A stretch of DNA of 33,946 bases from a virus. The translations under genes were made by a program, and so were the position numbers. Positions 6,881 through 14,495 of the stretch are shown in pieces; within the stretch, counting starts at the first letter, position 1; the number at the start of each line of letters is the position of its first letter. Location of the stretch: positions 1 to 33,946 of the IMG/VR virus record IMGVR_UViG_3300043446_000646; one strand, 5' to 3'. The notes beneath the pieces are model-generated. The model saw only the letters and a program-made list of their open reading frames with translations. It was not told where the DNA came from and made no database searches.

Positions 6881-7386
6881 GTCTCACTCCTTGCAGCCGC
6901 TCTCTCCTGTGCAATATCATCGCGTTCAGGCGGTAAGTAGTCAACAGGTGTCGTTGGCGGTGGGCCAGGAGTCCACGATTCATCGAGCGGTGGGTTCACC
7001 CAAACAGGTAGCTGGCCAAATGGTTGTGTCGCAGGTGCTGACGATTGACCGGCTGCAACTGGTGCTGGTGAACTTGCAGTCGGAGGTGCGCTTGGTGGAT
7101 GTGATGGTGTGACTATATCGGCCACACTCTTGACCGCTCTCTTTGTCATGATGCCACCAATGCCACCAACAATCAGCAGCACGATGTCGTTGAGCATCTT
7201 GGTGTAGGCCTGGTCGATAGGAGCCATGCTCTTGATTGGCTGAGTCACAAAGGTGACTGAATACAGCAGCATGGCAACGATAAACACAAGCACAAGTGTG
7301 ACCATGACCACCACAAATGCCCAGACCCTGACTTCTATTGCGTCAGGCGATAGGTAGTCTTTATTTGTTTTCAGGCTGTTGTCCAA
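6877..7386 (-). CDS. Two-span membrane protein, candidate holin
   Basis: I favour the TTG at 7386, which has GGAGAAG in front; a TTG at 7410 adds eight residues. The 169-aa protein has two hydrophobic segments (WAFVVVMVTLVLVFIVAMLLY, and a weaker DIVLLIVGGIGGIM). A long Pro/Ala/Ser-rich tail follows, ending in charged ERDDIAQERAAARSET. It sits directly upstream of the spanins and endolysin, which makes it the best holin candidate, although the proline-rich tail is unusual. No family motif recognised. Confidence 0.65.
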   Translation of the reverse strand: MDNSLKTNKDYLSPDAIEVRVWAFVVVMVTLVLVFIVAMLLYSVTFVTQPIKSMAPIDQAYTKMLNDIVLLIVGGIGGIMTKRAVKSVADIVTPSHPPSAPPTASSPAPVAAGQSSAPATQPFGQLPVWVNPPLDESWTPGPPPTTPVDYLPPERDDIAQERAAARSET

Positions 7387-7558
7387 CTTGCTTCTCCAGT
7401 ATAGGCGCAACTAGGTACTCAGGGCATTGCTGGCTGAATAAACAAGCTGGCTTTTGGCACTCTTGCTTGTAGAAGTTCTTGGGATTCTGGCAGGGATAGC
7501 GATACCTATCCTCGCACCCAGCAAGGATCAGGATAGTTGCAATCAGCAAGAATCTCAT
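7361..7558 (-). CDS. Small Cys-rich lipoprotein
   Basis: A 65-aa protein. The signal MRFLLIATILILAGC has lipobox ILAGC, with the lipidated Cys at 15. The mature part has four further cysteines at 23, 34, 39 and 45 within RYPCQNPKNFYKQECQKPACLFSQQC. This compact pattern occurs in small lipoproteins near lysis genes of aquatic phages as I recall them. It overlaps the holin candidate. It may act at the outer membrane in lysis or in superinfection exclusion, which is inference. Confidence 0.75.
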   Translation of the reverse strand: MRFLLIATILILAGCEDRYRYPCQNPKNFYKQECQKPACLFSQQCPEYLVAPILEKQVGQQPENK

Positions 7559-7716
7559 TTGACTAGACCAACAATCCTCTCAGCAATCGGAGCGGCCAAC
7601 TCATCTGGCAGCTTTGGCAACAAGTCCAACAACCATAGCGCACCGCACCCATAGCAAAACAGTTTGAACCACTTGGCAAAGCCGTCCTGAATTTCCTTGC
7701 ACCACCACTTGCTCAT
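7555..7716 (-). CDS. Small hydrophobic Trp/Cys protein (53 aa)
   Basis: Its stop overlaps the lipoprotein start and its ATG overlaps the stop of the next small gene. MSKWWCKEIQDGFAKWFKLF is amphipathic, followed by the short hydrophobic CYGCGALWLLDLLPKL and a helical tail ending IAERIVGLVK. It may lie on or in the membrane. Unrecognised; supported by the tight overlaps. Confidence 0.6.
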   Translation of the reverse strand: MSKWWCKEIQDGFAKWFKLFCYGCGALWLLDLLPKLPDELAAPIAERIVGLVK

Positions 7717-7814
7717 CGCCTTGGAAATGCAGAAAGCATTGAGTCAACTACACCGAGAATTATTAAGAACAATGCCATCACCACAATTCCAAATGCAATG
7801 ATGATCTTGTTCAT
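7713..7814 (-). CDS. 33-aa single-span membrane peptide
   Basis: MNKIIIAFGIVVMALFLIIL is nearly all membrane segment, followed by GVVDSMLSAFPRR. ATGA overlaps at both ends with neighbouring genes argue that it is translated. Size and position next to lysis genes fit a holin accessory or antiholin-like peptide; no direct evidence. Confidence 0.55.
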   Translation of the reverse strand: MNKIIIAFGIVVMALFLIILGVVDSMLSAFPRR

Positions 7815-8305
7815 CGCCCACAAACGGTAGCAGCAGAACAAAAGGTAATTGCTTCATACGCCGCCCATGCCAAGAAGATGCCAGCCACAATCGCTATGCC
7901 AACGCCGAGGATGATCTCGTTGAGTTCCTGTTCTCGCCGCTTGCGCCTTGCCTCGGCAATCGCATCTTGCTTTGCTCCCTCGACATCAGCAGCGTTCATC
8001 TCTGCCACCCGCTTCATGATGTTCTGCCAGATGTCCATGTTATTACTTGCAAAGAATAGTCCTTGCAGTTCGCGCTCAAAGTCGGCTTGTGCTTTGATGG
8101 CAAGTTCTAGTTCAATAGCCTTGCCCATGTTGGAGCCACCTTTTCGCTTTGCTTCCCTGACTGCTTTGGTGGCTGTGGCCTTGGCATCAAAATACTTTCC
8201 AATCATCGGCCCCAGACTGGCAACATCGTCCACAGTCTTGCTTGCCTTCTTTATGAGGGCAACTGCCGACTGAACTGCGGCTAGGGCTGAGACAGGATCG
8301 ATCAT
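7811..8305 (-). CDS. Helical phage protein with C-terminal membrane segment (164 aa)
   Basis: The N-terminal PVSALAAVQSAVALIKKASKTV, a long charged helical middle (AKRKGGSNMGKAIELELAIKAQ, KQDAIAEARRKRREQELNEI) and one C-terminal hydrophobic span (about 130-152) are visible. It resembles a family of unknown role in aquatic phages that usually lies near fibre and lysis genes. It overlaps the next gene start by 4 bases. Possibly virion-associated or membrane-associated at lysis. Confidence 0.75.
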   Translation of the reverse strand: MIDPVSALAAVQSAVALIKKASKTVDDVASLGPMIGKYFDAKATATKAVREAKRKGGSNMGKAIELELAIKAQADFERELQGLFFASNNMDIWQNIMKRVAEMNAADVEGAKQDAIAEARRKRREQELNEIILGVGIAIVAGIFLAWAAYEAITFCSAATVCGR

Positions 8306-8502
8306 ATTCCGATAACCTTCTTGACGAACATTGCCGCCACACCAGGGCCAAGAAACACCGCAGCAATGGTGATGTATAGCAGTATCTCAATGCGACTCAT
8401 GCGCTTGCTGCCATCATCGAGTCGCTTCTCAATTGCCTCATAGCGTTTGGCACAAACCGCTTCATGCACAGAGAACTTTGTGTCTAAAGATTCTTCAGAC
8501 AT
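8302..8502 (-). CDS. Small protein with C-terminal membrane span (66 aa)
   Basis: A helical charged N-terminus (FSVHEAVCAKRYEAIEKRLDD) leads into one membrane segment (IEILLYITIAAVFLGPGVAAMFV). The layout resembles hemolysin XhlA-like lysis accessories: an amphipathic N-terminal domain plus one span. A second holin candidate. Coupled to the downstream gene by a 4-base overlap. Confidence 0.65.
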   Translation of the reverse strand: MSEESLDTKFSVHEAVCAKRYEAIEKRLDDGSKRMSRIEILLYITIAAVFLGPGVAAMFVKKVIGI

Positions 8503-8504
8503 TT

Positions 8505-8783
8505 CTAATACTTTCCCTCAGCAAAGACATTAATAAACACCGTGCCATCCTCTAGCGCCTCAATCTCGTGCCACTCCGCTGCTCTCAAGCTGATTGGCTG
8601 CGTGGTCTTGTCGATCACTTTTTCAATGCCTTCTTTGCGAATCACGCACGATCCAGAAGCACAGTAGGTGGCGTGGGCATAAGAGTGTTCATGCCGTGGC
8701 AGTCCCTCACCCTTGTTGGCGTGGTAGATATTTAACTGCGCCCCATCGTAGGTAAAGGCGTGGCGTGGTGCTACGGTGTTCAT
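8505..8783 (-). CDS. Cupin-fold protein
   Basis: A 92-aa single-domain cupin. HANKGEGLPRHEHSYAHATYCASG carries the metal-binding HxH...H motif of cupin motif 1. A second motif (RAAEWHEIEALEDGTVFINVF) has the later His. Cupins bind metal and small ligands or sugars. Here it lies next to a small fibre-region protein and the tail fibre, so a structural or assembly role is possible. No enzyme function can be assigned. Confidence 0.8.
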   Translation of the reverse strand: MNTVAPRHAFTYDGAQLNIYHANKGEGLPRHEHSYAHATYCASGSCVIRKEGIEKVIDKTTQPISLRAAEWHEIEALEDGTVFINVFAEGKY

Positions 8784-8923
8784 GTTTCTTCCTTAACTAT
8801 TGGTACATCCATCCATTTACCTGTATAGCCTTGATTTGAATTGATATATCTGACTTGTAATACCTGGGCACCATCTTTTTTAACTAAGATTCTGAATTCA
8901 GGTGAACTGCCGGGATAAATCAC
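8780..8923 (-). CDS. Small protein with GTG start (47 aa)
   Basis: Fills the gap between the cupin and the next gene with overlaps at both ends: GTGA with the upstream stop at 8920 and ATGA with the cupin start. The sequence MIYPGSSPEFRILVKKDG is followed by a beta-rich VLQVRYINSNQGYTGKWMDVPIV. The YTGKW...VP pattern is familiar from small proteins around fibre genes of aquatic podoviruses. Function unknown. Confidence 0.65.
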   Translation of the reverse strand: MIYPGSSPEFRILVKKDGAQVLQVRYINSNQGYTGKWMDVPIVKEET

Positions 8924-9183
8924 AATTCTTCAGTTCCTGTCGTAGTGGGTTGTTCTTCTGCGGGGGCTGGAGGTGGCGGGGGAGGTGGAACATATTCAGC
9001 AATTGCCCCAAAATCACCCGCTACTGCTCTGGCATAAATCTCTTTGGTGTGGTCATACATATCATTTGGGTTTGCACCAAACGGAACTGCCTCAACAAAT
9101 TGGTCAAACTTAACCATGCAAGTGATTGATGAGTGTTCGGCATCTGTCCACATTAAATCTGTAACTGTTGTGTATGTAAACAT
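8920..9183 (-). CDS. Small fibre-associated protein (87 aa) with polyproline tail
   Basis: Residues about 25-65 (KFDQFVEAVPFGANPNDMYD, KEIYARAVAGDFGAIAEY) match a short domain often found in small proteins or C-termini near phage tail fibres. The C-terminus has a run of seven prolines and ends acidic (EEQPTTTGTEEL). Located 12 bases downstream of the fibre gene. A role in fibre assembly is inferred from position. Confidence 0.75.
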   Translation of the reverse strand: MFTYTTVTDLMWTDAEHSSITCMVKFDQFVEAVPFGANPNDMYDHTKEIYARAVAGDFGAIAEYVPPPPPPPAPAEEQPTTTGTEEL

Positions 9184-9195
9184 TTTTATTTTCCT

Positions 9196-11475
9196 TTAAG
9201 CATAACGAACCCAAAGACCACTTTCTGCAATTGAGCTTCCATTTCCTGGTGCTGGAGAAACACATCGCCATGATCCAGTATTTACTAAAGTTTGATTCCC
9301 ACCAACCCTAGTATTAGTCCAAGTCCAAGTTCCACAATCAAGAAGGAGACTACAACCACTTGAGGCTGCATATAGAGAACTGCCAGCTATTGTTGAATTA
9401 ACCGTGTAATTTGTAGCATTTTGTGGTCTGCCATTTACATAACTACCAATTGCGTAAAGAGTAGTATCAGTAATTGCCCCCGTCTGCCCATTGAGGGATG
9501 TCACGCCGCCAGAGGATGGGGTTATCCAGCTAGGTGCAGCAGCACCGTTTGATTGCAAGACCTGACCAGCGGTGCCAGCCGCCAGCATAGCTGTTGTGCC
9601 TGATGCACTTTGGTAGGGAACCTGACCTGCACCGCCGCCAGCGAGGTTGGTTGCAGTTGTTGCAGTTGTGGCTGATGTTGCACTGGTTGCGGTAGTTGCT
9701 GTGGTTGCATTACCACTCAAACTGGCAGTAATTGTTCCAGCAGAGAAATTACCAGAAGCATCGCGGGCCACCACTTTAGATGCGGTGTTTGCAGAGGTTG
9801 CATCAACAGCAAGGGTTCCGCTTGTAGTAATAGTGCCACCAGTTAGATAAGATCCTCCCGTAACACTAGTGACTGTTCCTGTATTGCTTGTGTATCCGTT
9901 TGGATTGCTTGCAGCATAAGCACCAAGATTAGTGAGTGCTGTGGCAGCATCAGACGCCCCTGTACCACCATTTGCAATTGTTAAATCAGTACCAGACCAA
10001 TATGCATTGTTGATACTACTTGCGGTAGCAAGTGAACCAAGGCCAAGATTTGTCCTGGCTGATGTTGTGCTTGCAACATCTGACAGGTTGTTAGCAACAA
10101 GTAAAGCACCAGACAATGATGCATAAGCAGCAACCCAGACTGATCCTTCATACACCTTCATCACACTGCTTGTTGTATTGAAATACAACGCGCCTGCAAC
10201 AAGTGCATTTCCATCATTGTCTAAAGTTGGGTCAGATGTTTTCTGTCCTAAATATCTATCATCAAAACTATCAAGAGCAGCAAGAGCAGAATCTGCTGCC
10301 GACTGAGCATTGGTTGCTGATGTTGCTGCACTAGTTGCAGATGATGCAGCATTTGTAGCCGATGTTGCCGCATTACTTGCTTGAGTTGAGGCAGTTGATG
10401 CAGATGACGCTGCATTACTTGCAGATGTTGATGCACTAGATGCACTAGATGCTGCATTGCTTGCTTGCGTGGATGCGGTACTTGCTGATGATGATGCACT
10501 AGATGCGCTTGAGGCTGCATTGGTTGCTGATGTTGCCGCATTGCTTGCGCTTGTGTTTGCGGAATTTTTGTAGGTAAGCGCATTGCTTTCGCTAGTGGCG
10601 GCATTGCTTGCGCTAGTGCTGGCAGATGATGCTGAAGATGCTGCACTAGCAGCATTGGATGCGGCATTCTGAATAGCAGTAATGTTTGTTGCATTTGTAT
10701 TTACAGCACTAATGTTTGTTGCTACTGTATTTACATTGGTAATACTATTGCCAACACTGTTTACATTTGTAATGTTGACGGCCACCGTGTTTATCTCAGA
10801 CACCGGCTCATTCAGATCATCAGCAACAGTGTTCACATTTGCAATTGATCCAGCCACAGTGGTCACATTGCCGGACACTCCAGCGACTGTGTTGACATTG
10901 CTAATGTTGGTTGCAACAGTGTTTACATTTGAGATGCTACCGGCAACCGTATTGATGTTGGCAGATTGATTTGCAACCGTCTCCACAGATGCAATTGATG
11001 GGCCTGCTTCTGGGTTTCCAGATGTTGCATTAAAGGCAAGCACAGTACCTTTTCTGGTTGCCTTCACAGGCAATGTCATATTGACATCTGTCGGGTCAGT
11101 GACCGGCGCCTTGAGGCCGCGGTCTGCCTTCTCATCAATCTGCTGGGCAAAGATAACCAGACTGTCAAACTCATCATTCAAGGTATTGGCAAACAGGTCA
11201 CCACCAGTCACAAAGTCTGTCGTGCGCTCGATGGCCCTGGCGCCCACCAGGGTGATGTTGTCAGACCCTGTTGCTGCGCTTACTAGGGTCACAGACCCGG
11301 TGCCATTGGCATTGATGGTGACCGAGTAATCTGTGGTCAGTGTCAGCAGTGTGGTGTTCTTGTACACCTCGATGTCGGTGTTAGCCAGCACCTCGAAGCT
11401 GAACGAATACGGGCCAACACCGGCACTGCCGGTATAGACCACTCGCCTGGTTACATCTGATATTGGGTATGCCAT
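9196..11475 (-). CDS. Tail fibre with T7 gp17-like N-terminal anchor
   Basis: A 759-aa fibre. Residues 1-125 (MAYPISDVTRRVVYTGSAGV..., GARAIERTTDFVTGG, DEFDSLVIFAQQIDEKADR) form the T7 fibre N-terminal domain that attaches to the tail tube. Next is a repeat region of INTVA/VNTVA units (about 165-265). Then comes a long Ala/Ser/Asn-rich 7-residue-periodic region (ASNAAS, ASTQASNAA; about 268-390) expected to form a trimeric shaft. The C-terminal domain (about 640-759) is beta-rich with TWTWTN and likely binds the receptor. No self-cleaving chaperone motif seen. Confidence 0.9.
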   Translation of the reverse strand: MAYPISDVTRRVVYTGSAGVGPYSFSFEVLANTDIEVYKNTTLLTLTTDYSVTINANGTGSVTLVSAATGSDNITLVGARAIERTTDFVTGGDLFANTLNDEFDSLVIFAQQIDEKADRGLKAPVTDPTDVNMTLPVKATRKGTVLAFNATSGNPEAGPSIASVETVANQSANINTVAGSISNVNTVATNISNVNTVAGVSGNVTTVAGSIANVNTVADDLNEPVSEINTVAVNITNVNSVGNSITNVNTVATNISAVNTNATNITAIQNAASNAASAASSASSASTSASNAATSESNALTYKNSANTSASNAATSATNAASSASSASSSASTASTQASNAASSASSASTSASNAASSASTASTQASNAATSATNAASSATSAATSATNAQSAADSALAALDSFDDRYLGQKTSDPTLDNDGNALVAGALYFNTTSSVMKVYEGSVWVAAYASLSGALLVANNLSDVASTTSARTNLGLGSLATASSINNAYWSGTDLTIANGGTGASDAATALTNLGAYAASNPNGYTSNTGTVTSVTGGSYLTGGTITTSGTLAVDATSANTASKVVARDASGNFSAGTITASLSGNATTATTATSATSATTATTATNLAGGGAGQVPYQSASGTTAMLAAGTAGQVLQSNGAAAPSWITPSSGGVTSLNGQTGAITDTTLYAIGSYVNGRPQNATNYTVNSTIAGSSLYAASSGCSLLLDCGTWTWTNTRVGGNQTLVNTGSWRCVSPAPGNGSSIAESGLWVRYA

Positions 11476-11477
11476 GT

Positions 11478-14400
11478 TTACTCCTGCGGTTCGCGCTTAA
11501 TTCTGTCAATGTGTAGGTCTGCTTTCATCTTGTTTTTTTGGATCTGTGCAGCCAAGTCTGGATAGAGTGCCTTGAATTCTGGTGATTCAACTGCAGCCTT
11601 TTTGTACTCGCTAACCGTGCTGGATAGCTTGTTGGCCAGACCCAAGAATCTATTGCCGTCTGTTTCAGTCTTAAAGGCAGAAACATCCTGGCCAATCTGC
11701 TCACGCAATGTTTTCCCATTTAGCCGGGTGGTGGCCATGAATAGCGTTAGATCAGAATACTCATTGTCATTCAGTTTGATGTTTTCTATTGTTTTTTCTG
11801 GTTTATTAAAAATCATCTTTCCTCGCTTAACAGAAAGATCTTTTAATGTTTTTGCAAGCGGATCATTCTTTTCTGTTTTGACAGAGAACGGGAAAAGCCA
11901 TTGCCATGCACCAAATGTTCCAACCGTTACCTCATCGCCATCTAGTATTGATCTGACTGGTTTTACCTGATCAGAGAACAATGGTGTATTTGCCAGGAAG
12001 TTGCGGAATGCAAAATCAAAATATCTGACATCCATTGGCAAGCTAGGGTCAGCGGTAACATCTCTCTTTGTCGGATCTATTGTGCGTTCAATTTGTCTAA
12101 GCAGTGCTGCAAATGGCATCGGGAATGGAGCAACCCCTCCAACAAGATTTTGCGTGAAGCCACCAAAAAACTTGTTCATTGTGTCTCCAGCTTTTTCCCC
12201 TTTTGGATCTCTGCTTAGTTCCTGAATCATGTCAGCGAATTTGCCGAGTCCATCCATCATGGGCAATTGGCCAATATATTTGAATGGCAGAAGCGCAGAA
12301 TAAAGTAAAAGATCACCCCATTCTGAATCGTCATCCTTGCCATACACAGACCCAATTTCAGCAACCGTTGCCGCTGAACATAGCAGACCACCAATAGGCT
12401 CAAGGCCTGCTATTGAATAATACTTGTCGCCGGCCTTGATAGAGCATGGCTGCCATCCAAGTTCGTTTTTCAGATACTCACGCATCTTTGGATCTGCAGG
12501 GCCAAGTCCTGTTAGCATTCCTTCTGTAGTCATCCAGTAGGCCATGCCCATAAGCGCAGATCCCTGAGAAATCTTCCCCAGAGCCATCTGTCTCCTGGCG
12601 CCTCCTGCTGCTATCTCTGCCCTAACCTCTGACATCAATGGTGCTAATGGTGTCCTTTCCAAAAGTGTTTTTTCAGCATTGATGACGGTCTTAACAAATG
12701 GAGCAAGTATTGTTCCAACTGGCAGTCCGGTAAAGTTTTGATCTAATGCCTGCCTCGTCTTCATGACCCAATTGCCGAAGCTACCAAGATCAGACTGCAG
12801 CGTTCCTTCTTTGACGGCTTTATTAACCATCTCCAAAGTTTCTGTGCTTGGATCTGTGATGTTCTTTGCCATCATCATTAAGGCATCATCAGTTGGCATA
12901 CCATTTTTGATGGAGAACAAGGCGTCTCTTGCCGCAATTCTTCTCAATTCCATCTGGGCAACCATTGCCTTGGTGCCTTCATCAATGAAGAGCATATTCC
13001 TAAATGGCAATCTAATAACCTTGCCAGCCATGTCAACGGCATGAGCAAGTGGCGAATTGGGATCCTGAAACAATTTTGCGCTAATTGCAGGATCAGGTAG
13101 GGTGTCTATATTTTTGCCAACCCCATAGACAGGCATTTCTGTTTTCCATGCCTGGGAAGCTGCCCTCCAGCCATTGGGAATTGAGGTAATGAAATTTGCA
13201 AGTTCAATTGCAGCCTCTGTTGATGTGACAAAATCTTCCGCTTCACCTTTGCCAATCACCATGGATAGCGGTTTATCCAGAACTCGGCCAGCAGTAGCAG
13301 CAAATGTCGTATCAAATGGCCGCACAAATGTCAGAAGTGCCTGACCAAAGAATGCCCTTTCCCATGTTGCTGGCGCATACATCAAAGAAGACATCCATGT
13401 CTCCTTCCAAGCGCTGCCTAACTTTTGTAGATTTGTCCCGCCAGTCTGGATGAATTTTGCCTTCTGTGCATCATTCAACAATTCCATCATGTTGGACATA
13501 TTCTTGATGTTATTTGCGCCACCCATCTCTGCAATGAGATTGTTTAGCACATTGACATCGACAGCGCCCTCAGCATCTGTATAAACACGCGCCGCCCTCA
13601 ATGCTCGTCCAGCCTCGGATTTTGCTGCCTTGAAATTCATCATCATGGCGGCGTGTTTACCAAGTTGATTGGTAAAGTCAATCAACAATGCGGCGTCTTC
13701 TTTTCCTGCTTTTGTCACAGCAGTAATCTGCTGCCGCATTTTCTCAATCTCTCGGCTTGATTCTGCAAGAATTAGTTTTGCTGCCTGCAATTCTTCCGCG
13801 TTGTAAACCGTACCAATCTCACGCTTCAACAAATCCGGTGGATGGTTAAGGTTGGCGGCCAAGCTATTTAATTCATCGTCAGATATCTTTCCGCGCTTGG
13901 CCTGAAAGATTGGATCCTTAAACACCTCAAGAGTCTTCCTGACAACATAGTCAATGTCATCTGGATTTTTGATGTTTCTGAAACTGATATCAAATGGCGC
14001 GCTATCTGGCAGGTTCCCAGAAAGAAACTCTTTTACCCTTTCTGGATTGACTTCAGGTATCAGATCTTGGCGCTCTATGGCCAAGTTGATTGGTTGCGCC
14101 TCTGGAACCAGGGGAGTAATTTGCTCCGGTTTTGGTTCTGTTGGCAGGATGTTTGTTGTGGTTGGTGTCTCTGCAGGTGCAATCGGTTCTTTTGGTTGTT
14201 CCTCCGCAACCTTTGGTTTTCTAGGCTTAGTTGTTTTTGTTTGTTTCTGTATTGTCTCAATAGCCTTTTCGTTTTCCTTGACAACAGTCTCTAATGTTTC
14301 TGTGCTTTTGGTGCCTTGCTTAAAAATCTTTGCCCCACGAATGAGGCCACCAAGCATTGCGTATTGCTCGTCCCTTTCTTCTGGCAAGGCAGCATCCTGA

Positions 14401-14495
14401 CCCGCAATGTCTTGCTCTGTTTGGACATCAAGGGGCGATGGTTGCTGGTCTGCAACCATTTCAGAAATTCTTTGATCAAGCGGTTGGATGGCCAT
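11478..14495 (-). CDS. Large internal virion protein, polyvalent-domain type (1005 aa)
   Basis: By gene order (after the second internal protein, before the fibre) this takes the place of T7 gp16, the largest ejection protein. The N-terminus is disordered and charged, with a Pro/Thr/Lys-rich segment (about 85-130). The middle is helical. Around residues 590-720 it carries NWVMKTRQALDQ...GTILAPFVKTVINAEKTLLERTPLAPL...GSALMGMAYW...GLGPADPKM with GWQPCSI, resembling a large polyvalent protein-associated domain of phage ejection proteins (LPD38-like by memory). I see no lysozyme or transglycosylase motif, unlike T7 gp16. The ATG overlaps the preceding gene's stop. Confidence 0.8.
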   Translation of the reverse strand: MAIQPLDQRISEMVADQQPSPLDVQTEQDIAGQDAALPEERDEQYAMLGGLIRGAKIFKQGTKSTETLETVVKENEKAIETIQKQTKTTKPRKPKVAEEQPKEPIAPAETPTTTNILPTEPKPEQITPLVPEAQPINLAIERQDLIPEVNPERVKEFLSGNLPDSAPFDISFRNIKNPDDIDYVVRKTLEVFKDPIFQAKRGKISDDELNSLAANLNHPPDLLKREIGTVYNAEELQAAKLILAESSREIEKMRQQITAVTKAGKEDAALLIDFTNQLGKHAAMMMNFKAAKSEAGRALRAARVYTDAEGAVDVNVLNNLIAEMGGANNIKNMSNMMELLNDAQKAKFIQTGGTNLQKLGSAWKETWMSSLMYAPATWERAFFGQALLTFVRPFDTTFAATAGRVLDKPLSMVIGKGEAEDFVTSTEAAIELANFITSIPNGWRAASQAWKTEMPVYGVGKNIDTLPDPAISAKLFQDPNSPLAHAVDMAGKVIRLPFRNMLFIDEGTKAMVAQMELRRIAARDALFSIKNGMPTDDALMMMAKNITDPSTETLEMVNKAVKEGTLQSDLGSFGNWVMKTRQALDQNFTGLPVGTILAPFVKTVINAEKTLLERTPLAPLMSEVRAEIAAGGARRQMALGKISQGSALMGMAYWMTTEGMLTGLGPADPKMREYLKNELGWQPCSIKAGDKYYSIAGLEPIGGLLCSAATVAEIGSVYGKDDDSEWGDLLLYSALLPFKYIGQLPMMDGLGKFADMIQELSRDPKGEKAGDTMNKFFGGFTQNLVGGVAPFPMPFAALLRQIERTIDPTKRDVTADPSLPMDVRYFDFAFRNFLANTPLFSDQVKPVRSILDGDEVTVGTFGAWQWLFPFSVKTEKNDPLAKTLKDLSVKRGKMIFNKPEKTIENIKLNDNEYSDLTLFMATTRLNGKTLREQIGQDVSAFKTETDGNRFLGLANKLSSTVSEYKKAAVESPEFKALYPDLAAQIQKNKMKADLHIDRIKREPQE

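Noticed and set aside
9196-9900. Diversity-generating retroelement target in the fibre (known from BPP-1)
   Set aside because: No reverse transcriptase gene and no template repeat of the fibre end elsewhere in the window.
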